Below are positions 1-11,344 of a DNA stretch of 64,000 bases, in pieces. A program made the position numbers and the translations under genes. This DNA is from Rhinopithecus roxellana (Eukaryota > Chordata > Mammalia > Primates > Cercopithecidae). Location: contig NC_044559.1 in assembly GCF_007565055.1 (NCBI RefSeq), positions 42,943,022-43,007,021 of the forward strand. Direction: 5' to 3'. The notes below the pieces were generated by a model. It saw nothing but the letters and a program-made list of their open reading frames with translations, ran no database searches and was not told the origin of the DNA. Within the stretch, counting starts at the first letter, position 1. Every line of letters begins with the position of its first letter.

Positions 1-1376
1 GGGGGGAACTGACTGCCCTCACATATGGGCGAGACTCAGAACTCGTGACAGTGACTTTTAGTTCAGTCTTGCAGATAATCACATGCAGACCAATCTACTG
101 TTTTACTGCCACAGAAAGTAGTACATCATTGAGAATAAATAGATGGATAGGGAAATGAATGCCTACAAACATATACAGAAAGTCAGCCTTCCCATTTTGG
201 ACTCATTGTCAAGTAACTGGCTAAAGGCTGGACCTGCCTGTTCTGAGAAAAAGGTGAGACCCATGGAGTTTTGGTGGAACAAGATAGGAGCAGCAGGAAA
301 CCCCATGCAGGATTTCACGTGTAAGGTCTCCTCCCTTGGTCTCTGTGTGAGGTGAAGGAACTATTTTGAGGTCCTTGTTGAGGCTCTCTAGGGTGCTCTT
401 CCGCTTCATCCCTCTCCAGGAGAACTGCCCATCCATGCCTTCACAGGGACACCCCCTGCAGCTGCCTTCCTGCTGTTTACACAGTTAGCAGGTGCTTGCT
501 CGCTGCTGACTGGATTTTGGGTGAATGCCTGACCCAGTAGGGCACCTCTCTATTGGCTGGGGTGGACCAATCAGAATCTCTGTTCCAGGTATCTGGAATT
601 GGGACAGTGTCGCCTAGAGGTGATGTAGGATTTCTTTTCCTTGGATGCACAGAAAGCAGAGACATCCCGGGTGTTGGCAGAGCAAAGAATGATCAAGTGG
701 GTTTAGAGAGTTGGAAATGAGGGGCCACAGGTCCCCAGGAATGCAGAGAGCCTTGGCTTCCTGGTACCTGGCCATCATGAGGAAAATCAGACTCTTAACT
801 CCTCAGGCTTCGTGGATTTCTCTGTTTAATAAATCCCTGGTTATTGAAGCTAAGTCTGAGTGAGCTTTGCTCCTGGCAATAAAACCATCCTTAAGAGGGC
901 TCCTATTTGCTACCGATAGTGTTTAAGACATCAGGGGAATGGCATGGCAGGTGGAGGAAGGGGCATGGGAACAAGGAGGAAGTAAGGGAAGTTCTCCTGT
1001 TCATTCTTCTTCCTGGGACAGCCACACCTAGGAGGGAAACACTGGGTGTATTCTTAAGGCAGAACACATTCTTTTTCAGAGGACAAGAATGTCTCCTGGG
1101 GCAGTCATTTTTTAAATGGACCTGGAAAAATCTTGTGAAGCCAGCAAAACTTGCCTGCAATCCCCAGGACCCTCCACTTCTGTCTTGCTGTGCCTTACTT
1201 TGTGATCCCTTCCTGTCCCACCAGTGACAGGGATAGTGGGTTGGGTAGTGTCCTTCCGAAATTCATGGCCACCAGAACCCCAGAATTGGGCTTTTTTAAA
1301 ACATCGGGTCTCTGCAGATGTAACTGGTTAAGGTGAAGTTATACTGGAGTAGGGCAGGCCCTCAATCTAATCACTG
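1..1376. other. Intergenic, no gene recognised
   Basis: Non-coding sequence of mixed composition. Open frames are short and overlap on both strands without recognisable protein similarity. I recognise no repeat family with confidence, although an old diverged LTR or LINE fragment is possible. Confidence 0.6.
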
Positions 1377-1678
1377 GTGTTCTTGTATGCAGGGGAGAAG
1401 ATACACAGGTACATGGAGGAAAGAAGGCTGTGGGACCATGTAGTCAGACTGGAGGGATGCAGCTACAAGCCCAGGGACACCGAGGATTGCCAACAATCCC
1501 CAGAAACCAGGAGAGAGGCAGGGCACAGACTGCCTCTTGGAGCCTCCAGAAGGGACCAACCCTGCTGACAGTCTGATTTCAGAATTCTGGCCCCCTCAAC
1601 TGGAATAGAATACATTTCTGTTGTTTGAGTCGCCCCGTTTATGGTAATTTGCTATGGCAGCCTGAGGAAATGAACACA
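1377..1678 (+). mobile_element. MLT1-type MaLR LTR fragment
   Basis: The right half reads like the 3' end of an MLT1 LTR: 'gcctccagaa', then a 'ccaaccctgctgaca' segment, then 'ttctgttgtttgagtcgccc' and a terminal 'gcagcctgag' block. MLT1 is an old mammalian ERVL-MaLR family that survives mostly as solo LTRs. The 5' part is diverged and its start is uncertain. Confidence 0.65.
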
Positions 1679-1879
1679 GCAGGGAAAAGGGCTGAGGGTC
1701 TCTCTGTAATGTTGGCATTTTTTTAGGTGACAATAGAGAAGAGGGCAGAGTTTCATACCAGCGTATGAACTACTAATATCGACTCTTCACGCTCCACTGA
1801 GAAAGCAATTTTGGAATAAGTGTAATCAAAATGCAAACAAGTAAGCCTGCCTGTTCTGTTTACACTTATTTACGCTTTT

Positions 1880-2065
1880 GACAAAAGGAAACATATATTT
1901 ATTTGGCACCCACTACGTGCTAGGCAATGCGATAGGTGCTTTCATATCTAACATTTCACTTATTTTTCACAACAATTCCGACCCTGTGAGGCAGGAATTA
2001 CTATGCCCATTTTGCTATTCAGGACACTGAGGCTCAAACAGCGTGAACAACTGACTACCGGGCAC
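1880..2065 (+). repeat. MIR SINE
   Basis: Typical MIR core order: 'cactacgtgctaggcaatg', then a 'ttcacaacaattc' segment, 'gtgaggcaggaattactat', and 'cattttgctattcaggaca' leading to 'ctgaggctcaaa'. Edges are approximate. Confidence 0.75.
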
Positions 2066-2125
2066 AGAGCTATGGGGGCAAAAGTGGCCTGTGCAGAGTG
2101 TAAGTGCAGGAGTCCTGGGGTGGAG

Positions 2126-2562
2126 CTAAAACAGCCAACATCTCTGTCGGCCTGAGCCCTTCACCTTGGAGTCCCTCATGACTTCATGCGTCTCCATGGG
2201 CTCAGCAAGGCTGTGTGGGTGAAGGATGCTAAGATCATTGCCACTCTGGAGGAGCAAGACATGTGACCCACTGTCATATGTCAGGGGCCCTGGGAGAGGG
2301 GCATGGCAGCCTTTCTCAGGGAGAAGGATGTGGCAAGGCAGGCCCTGGTGGTGAACCTTGCAGGGGTAATGCCCGGAAATGATCCGTTCCCCTGTGCATC
2401 TCTTCACAGTATGCCACGCCCTCCCATACATGCTTTCTAACATGGCCCTGACACTTCCCTGGATGATATGCACAGCCCCACTGAACAAACAGCGGAGGCC
2501 AGAGCAGATCAGAGAGGATGAAGGCCTTGTCCCAGGTTGTACAGCTAAGAGCCTCAGGACAA
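2126..2562. other. Intergenic, no gene recognised
   Basis: Unassigned sequence between a MIR and an Alu. Overlapping 120-aa frames on the minus strand partly include Alu sequence and have no recognisable domains. Confidence 0.5.
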
Positions 2563-2871
2563 GGCTGGGCGCGGTAGCTCACGCCTGTAATCCAAAAACT
2601 TTGGGAGGCTGAGGCGGGTGGATCACTTGAGGTCAGGAGTTCGAGACCAGCCTGGCCAACATGGTGAAATCCCATATCCACTGAAAATACAAAAATTAGC
2701 CAGGTGTGGTGGCAGGTGCCTGTAATCCCAGCTACTCAGGAGGCTGAGACAGGAGAATCACTTTAACCCGGGAGGCAGAGGTTGCAGTGAGCCGAGATCG
2801 AGCCACTGCACTCCAGCCTGGGCAACAAGAGCGAAACTCCGTCTCAAAAAAAAAAAAAAAAAAAAAAAAAA
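2563..2871 (+). mobile_element. AluS element, full length
   Basis: Starts with 'ggctgggcgcggtagctcac', has both monomers with the A-rich middle linker, and ends in a poly-A tail of about 26 bases. The diagnostic pattern and moderate divergence suggest AluS. No clear target-site duplication was found. Confidence 0.92.
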
Positions 2872-3074
2872 GCTTCACGACTGGCCTCCTTCTCATGTGA
2901 TACTTTACTCCACTGCCAGGGGGAAAAGCCAAATGATCTATGTTAGCAAAATACTTCCTACCTCAACAAAACTCGAAAAGTTTGGAATAAATCAGTTAAG
3001 AGACAACTGCTGTGTGGCAGCCATTGATTTTGGCTGCTCAGACCCCTTCTCTCTCCCCACAGCTAGAGGAGAGT

Positions 3075-3205
3075 GACTGGCCAATCAGCGGGCTGCATTT
3101 GCTTGGCCGCTATGATTGGGTCAGGAAGTGGCTACGAGCTGGGCCAATCACAGGTCATTAGTTTCCGGCTGGCGCTGGGAGTGGGTGGGGATTGGCTCTT
3201 GCCAA
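3075..3205. promoter_or_regulatory. Cluster of four CCAAT/ATTGG pentamers
   Basis: Four NF-Y-type pentamers occur in about 130 bases: 'ggccaatcagcg', 'atgattgggt', 'ggccaatcac' and 'ggattggctc'. Old LTRs and MER elements often contain 'gggccaatca' tracts, so this may be a decayed repeat rather than an active promoter. No CpG island or TATA box accompanies it. Confidence 0.3.
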
Positions 3206-3310
3206 CTGAGAGAGAAAAGCCGACCCCAGAGCATGAGCCTGAATGGGCAGTGGGTAGGGGAGACCTTCTTCCTGGATCCACCTCTGGCTGAGACCAACCC
3301 ATAACAGGAA

Positions 3311-4740
3311 TAGCAAATTCCTATTATTCCCGAGCTGGTTTGAGTTGAATTTCTGAAAGAATTGCCATGAATACAGGCGTTATCCCACAGAACTGGACCA
3401 CATACTTCTGGGTATTAGCTGAGATAAACTAACAGACCCAAAAATGAGTCATGGCTCCAACAAACAAGCTGATTTCACATTCATGCAAATAGTGCAGAGC
3501 AGTTCGGGTGGATGGTGGGGTAGCGGTGAAGGGAGAGAGGTCAGGGCTTTGTTCCCCACCATCACTGGGACAGAGGGCAGAGACCCTCACAACCTTGACG
3601 TATGACTTCTGAGGTCATCCTGGGCATGAAAATTGCCAATGGAAAGGGTGAGATCACAGAGGACTGGATGCGGGAGATCTTTATGAGTCAGGCCTGGGAT
3701 CAACAGATACCAAGGGGTGACCTAACCCTGATAAAAGCAAGGAAGGCTGGGAAATGTATTTGGCTAGTGTCCAGGAAAAGAGGAAGCAGGTTTTGGTGAC
3801 CAGCTTCTGCCAGATGTGGAGATCTTCAGATCCCATTGCCTCCCTCTGTGTCCCTGGCCTGACACTCCTCTCCTACCTAGCACCCATCTTTTTGAGCAAG
3901 CTCAGTAACCCTGGGGGAGAGAGAGCCCAAGGCTGGGCCCCCTGAACACCTCAGAAAGGGCCACTGCAAGCGTGTCCCAGGCAGAGCTGCTGTCCTAGAA
4001 GCATTATTGGGAACCACAGCTGGGAGGGCCCGCCATACAGATGCTTCTCTGGAAAGACTTGACCGCTGAGGCACGTCCTGAGAGTAGGTCTCCAGGGCCT
4101 TCTGGGAGTAGTTCTGTGAAAGCCCCTCAAGGGAGAAAGAGCTCTCTCCACTCACTCTCCTGCAGGTCATCTCAGCCCAGCCTGCTCCAGCTCTCTCTTA
4201 CTGCAGCACCTTGAGGAGTTCAGCCAGATGGTCTGGGACAATGGCAGGCTGGTGGGCATCCCCAGATCACCATCATACAGTCTGAGGCTTTTCTGGCTTT
4301 TCTTGGTTCAGCATATTGAGTGCCAAGGCTGAGCCTTGGGGCTCTGGGATGCCTCCTCATCTCCAACAGCCTCCTTGAGCCCCGTGGAACGTGCCTGGGG
4401 ACCAGCCTTCCTCCCTTGGGTTGCTTTGAGGGCCTGTGGCTTTGCAGACTCGAAACAGTCAATCTTATGTGCAAAGCCTGCTGTCCCTCTCTACTTCCCA
4501 CCAGGCCAGGAAGTTTTGACCAGGCCCTTTCTATCCAACAAGGAAAATTGTTTCCGACGATGCCTGTCATTTTCCTCCTAGCCTTGGCATGACCCCCAGA
4601 CCTCCACCCCCAAAGCCACAAGAAGCAGATGGCTACAATCTGGTGTTGAAACCACCGGGACCCTCACCAGCAAGAACCCTAGATGCCAGATTATCGTGGC
4701 CTATCTCTCAGCCTAGCAGCACGGTGCTTTCTCAGCATCT
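3311..4740. other. Intergenic, no gene recognised
   Basis: Largely repeat-poor unique sequence. Several short open frames overlap on both strands, notably around 3877-4621, but none has a recognisable domain or a start-and-splice context suggesting an exon. Confidence 0.55.
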
Positions 4741-5180
4741 TCCTCTAGGTTAAATATCTACAGCATTAATTATTACAATTTATTAAATCTGGAGAAACAA
4801 AATCTTACTGCACTCCCCTTGCCACTGCCCCGTGCCCTCACCAAAATGGAGTATCTTATTTTGCTAACTGCTTAAACATAAAACTCCAGAAGAAAAAAAT
4901 TGTCCCCACAGCTCATATTTTTCATCATTTGGTCATTAAATAGTGATGGATATAAACCTATAAAGAACCTAAACTGAACCTTTTAACAATCCATGAGCAA
5001 TACTATCATTTCTTTAATAGAACCTGCTGACCGTGCCGCGCGCAGACACCATTTGTCATTTTCAGCAAGCAATAATCAATAAGTTGGCTTGAAAATAAAT
5101 AATATAACAGTCACAATATATTGTCTTTCAGACTGGCCTTATGCTAACCATAAAATGGGACTAAAACAAGGGAGAAACTT
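4741..5180. promoter_or_regulatory. Candidate conserved non-coding element 1
   Basis: AT-rich, repeat-free island with many homeodomain-core motifs: 'cattaattattac' near 4764, 'tcattaaatagtg' near 4932, 'caataatcaataag' near 5070 and 'aaataaataatataac' near 5093. It stands out from the flanks by composition, and CpGs persist in 'gtgccgcgcgcaga' near 5033. Role as a distal HMX2/HMX3 enhancer is inference; no alignment was available. Confidence 0.4.
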
Positions 5181-5759
5181 TTACATAAATGTTAAAAAGT
5201 CAGGGACATCACAGTGAGGACTGATGCATGAATTAGGCCCATGCCAGGGTCCCAAATTTGCTGTGAGTTCTGTGAGACTCTGCTGCCGCCCACTGCCTGT
5301 ATTGTTAGAGTAATGATGCAGCAGCCAGGTGGTGGAGTCACAGTCAGCATAGCGTGTGGGGGCCAGAGGTGACAGAGTTCTGTCACAGGCTATATTACCC
5401 AGGTGCAGACTTCCTGACGTCATTCCAGGTACCCTAGAGCATAGCTTCAAACAGAACCACCTGATCAGTCATACACCCAGTGCCAGCGCTGGGTGGAGGT
5501 TTGCTTAGTTCCGGCAGGAGGCCATAGTCCAGATTCAGCTTCAGAGATTTTCATTCTGTGGGAGAGAAATGCCACAAAGAATCCAGGCCAGCAGGTGGCA
5601 TTGGTGGAGAGTGGGTTCCGGAAGCAGCAAGGTAACGGCTGCAGATCACAGTGGGCTTGTCGTCATCTGGGATAGGATGACCCTTAGCAGCCCTCAGCAA
5701 CTCAGTCTTGAGTCTGCTGACCATCTGGTGCTGCTCTTCAAGAGCAACAGAAAACCCCC

Positions 5760-5935
5760 TAGTTTGTTCATACGTTCTTTCATCGATTAATTCATTCATG
5801 CGTCCATTCATTCATTTAACAAAAAAGGTATTGGGAGCTTATGCAAGTTCCAGGTGCTGTGCTAGGTGCCAGGAACACAGCAATGAAGCAGACAAAATTC
5901 CCTCTGCTCCCCTCCCAGAGCTTACATGCTAGCTG
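5760..5935 (+). repeat. L2/MIR-like fragment with ATTC-rich start
   Basis: Begins with imperfect 'attcattcatgcgtccattc' and continues with the widespread old LINE/SINE pattern 'caggtgctgtgctaggtgcc', 'aggaacacagcaatgaagca' and 'cccagagcttacatgctagc', typical of L2 3' ends. Confidence 0.6.
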
Positions 5936-6529
5936 GTGCACTACAACAGGCAGGATATGTAAATCCATGTGACGGGGGTGGTCAGTGCAAGGGAGGACTG
6001 TAAAGCAGGGCAAGGGGACAAGATCAAGTGTGTGCCCTTCAGATCAGGTCTTTCTTGGTTCCCAGGTGCTTAGGCCTTCACTCTGAGTGCCCCATCCAGC
6101 CTCGCACCTGCCTTTGGCTCCCTAACTTCTCTGGTAACCAGTCTCCATGGCGTCCTGGTGACACCCTATGCTGTTAGCACCAGACCACCAGAAACCACTG
6201 TATGGGAGGAGCCCCATGCCCTGCTGTGAGGCAGGCAGCACTGTCTCCACTGCACAGTTGGGAGCCCAAGGCTCAGGGGCAGTATGTGTTTGGTAAGCAA
6301 ATTTTGCTTGGTGCAAATTTGGTTTGGTGACCAAATGTCCCTGTTTGCCTGGGAATTTCAGTGCTGAAACTAGCACAGTCCCGGGCAAGCTGGGATGATT
6401 GGTCATCCTCAAGCAAGCGGCACAGCTGGATCTCAACTTCATTTGGGTCAAAGCACTTTCCACCACCCACTTGGGGGCCATCTTCTCACTAAGGCTGGTG
6501 CACTCCTGGGACATTCTCATAGCAATTTG
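5936..6529. other. Intergenic, no gene recognised
   Basis: Unique sequence before an antisense Alu. A 132-aa minus-strand frame shows no known domain and low-complexity composition, so I treat it as chance. Confidence 0.5.
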
Positions 6530-6538
6530 GTTTCTCTC

Positions 6539-6579
<41 letters not shown>

Positions 6580-6874
6580 TTATTTTTGAGTCTCACTCTG
6601 TCACCCAGGCTGGAGTGCAGTGGCATGATCTTGGCTATAGCAACCTCCATCTCCCAGGTTCAAGTGATTCTCCTGCCTCAGCCTCTGGAGTAGCTAGACT
6701 ACAGGCATGAACCACCATGTCTGACTAATTTTTTTTTTTTTTTTTTGTATTTTTAGTAGAGTTGGGGTTTCACCATGTTGGCCAGGCTGGTCTCAAACTC
6801 CTGACCTCAAGTGATCCACCCACCTCCACCTCCCAAAGTATTGGAATTGAAGTTGTCAGCCACCGTGCCTGGCC
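6530..6874 (-). mobile_element. AluS element, antisense, with TTA-repeat tail
   Basis: T-rich end on the left, then 'gagtctcactctgtcaccca' and the reversed Alu body ending 'ccaccgtgcctggcc'. It is flanked by a near-perfect target-site duplication, 'tctcatagcaatttg' at 6515-6529 and 'tctcatagcaacttg' at 6875-6889. The tail has degenerated into a (TTA)n microsatellite, and the central A-rich linker has a long T run near 6727. Confidence 0.93.
6540..6580. repeat. (TTA)n microsatellite
   Basis: About thirteen uninterrupted 'tta' units derived from the Alu poly-A tail. It creates artificial poly-Leu and poly-Tyr frames that are not genes. Confidence 0.95.
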
Positions 6875-6929
6875 TCTCATAGCAACTTGAAACAGCAACT
6901 GTCACTAAAAGTTCTTAGATGATTTGGGC

Positions 6930-7150
6930 TTATCTGCACAGAATTTGGAGTCAAACAGACCTAGGATTCAATCCCAGTTTGGGCATTCAGTAGCTGGGTG
7001 GCCTTAGTCAGGCTACTTAAACTCTCTGAGCCTCATCTGAAAGTGAAGGTAAATATGCATATTTCAGCAGGGTCTTGATGCGAATTTGACATCTTGCAAA
7101 TGACCTAGCCCATGGTAGATATTCCATAAGTGGTGGTGTTATTAATACCT
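6930..7150 (-). repeat. MIR SINE
   Basis: Contains 'ggagtcaaacagacctagga', 'ttcaatcccagtttgggc', 'agctgggtggccttagtcag' and 'aaactctctgagcctcatct', which is the classic MIR sequence. Orientation assignment is approximate. Confidence 0.75.
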
Positions 7151-7840
7151 AGAGGGTTTTATCCCAGGAACTAAAGGAAAGAAGTCCTGTTCCTAGGGGA
7201 GGTGTGGAGGTAGAAACGAGTGCTGCCACATTTATTATGAATCAGCTCGCTATGTGGAGCCAAAAATACTCTCCTTGGGTAGCGTCTCTGTGACTGATAT
7301 TAAAAATGACTGATTTAAGAGAAAGTGCTTCACCCTTGTTGCAAACTAAGAAGGTAGGTCTGGAGTATTCTCAGCCTTAAATGCTGCCAGTATTTCATCT
7401 TTGGGTAGTCATAAAGTTAAAGGTTAATAGGCTGTACAAATGACAGAGTTTAAAGGGAAAGATGGGGAGGGGCCAGGGAGCTCCGAGCAGCCGCGGGCAT
7501 GTCGGAGACAGGTAGTGACTCACCTGCAGGCAGGAAATAAGGAGGTGGGGCTGACCCGGCCTTCTCAGTCCCTTCTCAGCCCCTTCTCATTCCTGCTCCC
7601 ATATGGAAACTCCTTATTCCAAGAGCTCTTTTCCTCTACAGGGATTTCTTCCCTGGTAGGACCCGAGGGCACGGGGCATTGGAGACACAGCCTGGGCAGC
7701 CTTATGAAAGCCAGTGCTTGATTTGTGTCCTGAGAAAGAGTGCCAGGAAGCAAGGGGACTGAGGCTCTTGGAGACCTGGGAAGAAGGCGGGAGGGTTCAA
7801 ATGGAATTGCAGTGAGCCCCACTTTTATGAGGCTGACCTT
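7151..7840. other. Intergenic, no gene recognised
   Basis: No repeat or gene recognised. Short frames around 7440-7820 lie on both strands and look like chance. Confidence 0.5.
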
Positions 7841-8045
7841 GTGGTCAGAGTTTTGGTTCTCAAATTTGGGAGCACATCAGAATCACCAGGAAGCTTGTTA
7901 CTTACTCAAAGGCAGATTCCTGGACTCCAGCCTGGAGATGGAGTTGGGACCTGGGCATCTGTATTTTCGTAAATTCCTACCCATCTCCCAGGGTGACTGT
8001 AATGTGGCTCTAAGACAGATAATCCATGGGCATGCCTTGAGAAAT
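7841..8045 (+). mobile_element. MER5-type hAT-Charlie fragment
   Basis: Pattern 'ggttctcaaatttgggagca', 'catcagaatcaccaggaagc', then 'ttcctggactcc' and 'gggcatctgtattttcgtaa' resembles MER5A/MER5B, a short non-autonomous hAT-Charlie transposon. The ends are decayed. Confidence 0.6.
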
Positions 8046-8769
8046 CCTGAATCAGTCAATGCACTGGAGTCTAGTTCTAGATCCAGATTCCTGGCCCTTC
8101 AGTAATGAGGGGCTTTAGGGATTATTGTGCCACAAGCTGCACCCAAATCAGCCAGGAGCTGTTAAATCTGAGTCCCCACTGGGACTTCATTGGCCACACA
8201 GAATCTTGAAGGTGTTAACAAGCGGCCAGGGGTGGGGACCTCTGCCTCCCACCTGCTACCAATGGGGAAGTAGAGACAATGCCCAGGAATGACCTGCCCA
8301 AGGTCAACCACATAACAGGGGAACCAGCACTTGGACTCCTCAGTCTAGGGCTCTTTCTACTGCACCATAGGCCTCTTCTTGTCATTGGCAGGGGCTTGTG
8401 CTCGCTTCACCAACCACTGCCATGGAGCCTGGTTTCACCCATTCTCGCTTTCTACACATATGAGGCCAGCTCTCTCCTGCACTCTGTCGGGACTGACAAA
8501 GGGTGTGTGTGAAAATATCCTGACTGCAAGTGCACACATAGAGCTCCCTAGAATTCACTGTTTACCTCCAGTCTGAGGTTCTAGATGAAGCAGGAACAGA
8601 GCTATCTGTGAACGCAAACTTGTTTGAGGAGGGGAAAAATGTTATATTTAGTGAAGCAGAATCCTTGGCAGAATCCAGAACCTTCCAGAAAAGACTTTTT
8701 AATTTCAAATGCACCAAAAATATCTTTTCTTGCTAAGGAAATTAACAGATTACAAAGTGCATTTATTGC

Positions 8770-8890
8770 TCCACCTCCTTAGATCCTCATAAAAACACCA
8801 TGAGGTAGTGGGTACTGTTCCACTTTAAGGCTAGAGAAACTGAGGCCCACAAAGGCCAAATGACTTGTCCAAGGTAACTGTATAAGCAGA
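8770..8890 (+). repeat. MIR SINE fragment
   Basis: 'tcctcataaaaacaccatga' followed by 'ctagagaaactgaggccca' and 'aatgacttgtccaaggtaac', the conserved MIR core and 3' region. Confidence 0.75.
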
Positions 8891-8894
8891 ATAA

Positions 8895-9355
8895 TGGCTT
8901 CTGAAAATGTTCACACACTAATCCCCTAAAGTGGTGAATATGTTACCTTCCGTGGCAAAAGGGACTTTGGGCATGTGACTAAGTTAAGGATGTTAAGACA
9001 GGGAGATTGTCCTGGATAACCCTTGTGATGACAAGAGTTTCTATAGGAGAAAGAGAGAGGCAGCTGAGTTTGTGATTGATGTGAAAAAGACTCGACCCTT
9101 CTTGCTGGCTTTGAAGATGCAGGATGGGCACTATGAGGCAAGGAGTGTGAGCAGCCTCCTGTAGTTGGAAAAGGCAAAGACACGGAGTGTCCCCTAGAGC
9201 TTCCAGAAGCTCAGCCCTGCCAACACCTTGATCTTATCCCAGTGAGACCCACTTTGGACTTCTAACCTGCTAAACTACAAGATAATGCAGTTGTGTTGTT
9301 TTAAGCCGCTGAATTTGTGGTACTTTGTTTAGAATAGCAATAGGAAACTGATACA
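8895..9355 (+). mobile_element. MLT1-type MaLR solo LTR
   Basis: Matches the layout of older MLT1 LTRs: 'ggcaaaagggactttgggca', 'ggagattgtcctggataacc', 'ttccagaagctcagccctgc', 'caacaccttgatcttatccc', 'agtgagacccactttggact' and a terminal 'aataggaaactgataca'. It is solo and diverged, with no internal region. Confidence 0.8.
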
Positions 9356-9919
9356 ATCACACAGAAAGAAAACAGCAGAATTGAACCCAATTCTGTAGGC
9401 TCAGTCCAGGACCCCTCTATTGCAGGGACCAGTGAGGGGGTGTAGACACAGGGGAGGGGAAATGTTTTGTGATGCCCAGTTACTGTTGCCCTCTGGGAGC
9501 TGAGGATCACAGCAATGGGATGGTAATTATTCAAACTCCAGCTAAAGTCCAAAGCAGAGAGAAATTACGTCCTCTCTCTTCTCTTCTCAGTCGAGTCCTG
9601 AGCTCTCTGTTCCACAACCCCAGCCTCCACTGTGCCTCTGTCTATAGGACACAACTTGGAGGCTCAGACTTGCCCAAACCCCACATGGAGACATTGGTCC
9701 CTTCCTCTTGTCCCAGAGCAGGCCTGATGGGAACCAATGCAGTGTAAAAATCCCGAGTGGCCAGCGGCTCTCTGTCCTGTCTCTGTCTAGGCCAAAGCAG
9801 TGGGTGGCCCCTCCTCTGGTCCGTCCTGGGTCTGGGGCCCTGGTTGATCCCCCAGTCCTGTGTCAGCCTCTCACCTCAAGGCTCCAGGACTGTCCTGGAA
9901 AGGAGCTTCTTGCGATCAA
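9356..9919. other. Intergenic, no gene recognised
   Basis: Unique-looking sequence between an MLT1 LTR and an AT-rich island. Overlapping 60-92 aa frames on both strands have no recognisable similarity. Confidence 0.5.
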
Positions 9920-10330
9920 TCTTACCACGGTCTCCATGAATTTTAAATAATAGCAGCTTTGCTCTTTCTTGCTCACTCCCTGGGCGCGTCAGACTGCAGC
10001 TTTTACAAGATCATATTTCTTCACATTTTCATACAATTATTTTAAATGGACAAGATAATGTTGAAATTCTTATTTAAAATGTATGCAGGTAGAGAATGAA
10101 CCTTCCTGCTTTTTATATTTAACACCAGACGGAGCAATAGAGGGGAATTTTAACAACAGAACTGAAGTGGAAGTGTGTCATGCGTTCATGATGGACTATG
10201 GTTTTAAGCAGCTGGTTTTCTTTGATGAATAAATAATTACGCCCAAAATAGACAGGTTGGCCATTATCAATCTCATTTTAGACTGTGCACATTTTATTGA
10301 TTCTTAAGTACAAGAATTTTGCCATTTTCA
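9920..10330. promoter_or_regulatory. Candidate conserved non-coding element 2
   Basis: Repeat-free AT-rich island with homeodomain-like cores, including 'tgaataaataattacgccc' near 10226, 'catacaattattttaaatgg' near 10030 and 'acattttattgattctt' near 10290. It also retains a CpG pair in 'ctgggcgcgtcagactgc' near 9980. Composition and motif density resemble developmental enhancers; function is inference. Confidence 0.4.
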
Positions 10331-10691
10331 CCAAAGGGTGACTGTCCTAATTAAAATGTAAGTAAAAAAAAAAAAAGTTTCAGCAGTCTTGTCAGAGCCA
10401 GGGTGGCAGAGGGCCTAGTTTCTTCCAGAATGAATCCTTTCTAGACTCATGATCCCCAGAGATACTTCACACAGCCAGCCCATCTCCTGAGCAGCCAATG
10501 GGACCAGCAGAGACCCTGCTAAAATGGGGCACCAAGACACACGACCCAGCCTGGGTAACCATTAGCCTTCTGTTTGGTTTCTGTCTATGTGACCTCAGAA
10601 AACAGGGGTGCTTGACCTTCCCGCTTCCCCAGTTCACCCACTCATTTGGGTGTCTCATACAAACATTGAGGAAATTATCTTTTGTTTTTTA

Positions 10692-10835
10692 ATTTAAAAA
10701 ATTGTTTTACTTTAATACTTTTTAGACATAGGGTCTCACTATATTGGTCAGGGTGGTCTTGAACTCCTGGCCTCAGTCCTTCTGCTTGACCTCCCAAAGT
10801 GCTGGGATTACAGATGCGAGCCACTGTGCCTGGCC
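10692..10835 (-). mobile_element. Alu left-monomer (FLAM-type) insertion, antisense
   Basis: A single Alu monomer, from 'agggtctcactatattggtc' to 'ccactgtgcctggc', lacking the second arm. The 13-bp 'tcttttgtttttt' occurs on both sides (10678-10690 and 10836-10848), so this looks like an independent monomer insertion rather than a truncated dimer. Confidence 0.75.
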
Positions 10836-10918
10836 TCTTTTGTTTTTTTAAACGCTTATTTGGATTTTATAAATAGAGAACATCATAAGGAAGAAAATTA
10901 GATAATCTTATTGCACAG

Positions 10919-11270
10919 TGATTTGGTTTGGCTCTGTCCCCACCCAAATCTCATCTCGAATTGTAACCACCATGTGTCAAGGGAGGAAGGTGACTGGATC
11001 ATGGGGGCAGTTTCCCTCATGCTGTTCTCATAATAGTGAGTGAGTTCTCACGAGATCTGATGGTTTTATAAGGGGCTCTTCCCCGCTTTGCTTTCTTTTC
11101 TCTCTCCCTTCCCACCATGTAAGAAGCGCCTGCTTCCCGTTCTCCGGTGATTGTAAGTTTCCTGAGGCCTCCCCAGCCATGTGGAACTGTGAGTCAATTA
11201 ACCTCTTTCTTTTATAAATTACCCAGTCTCAGGTAGTATCTTTATAGCAGTGTGAAAATGGACTAATACA
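10919..11270 (+). mobile_element. MaLR solo LTR, THE1/MST type
   Basis: Begins 'tgatttggtttggctctgtc' and proceeds through 'catgggggcagtttcc', 'tgagttctcacgagatctga', 'gaggcctccccagccatgtg' and 'ttataaattacccagtctca' to 'ggactaataca'. This is the LTR of an old ERVL-MaLR endogenous retroelement with no internal genes. The 5-bp flanks (cacag / caaag) are nearly but not exactly duplicated. Confidence 0.88.
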
Positions 11271-11344
11271 CAAAGATAATACATATTGACCTTTTGCAAA
11301 TAAATGAAGGAAGTACACTTAGAAAGTTCAAGAAGAGAGAGAGA

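Noticed and set aside
6395..6710. Frames with poly-Leu or poly-Tyr runs
   Set aside because: Translation of a (TTA)n microsatellite at an Alu tail.
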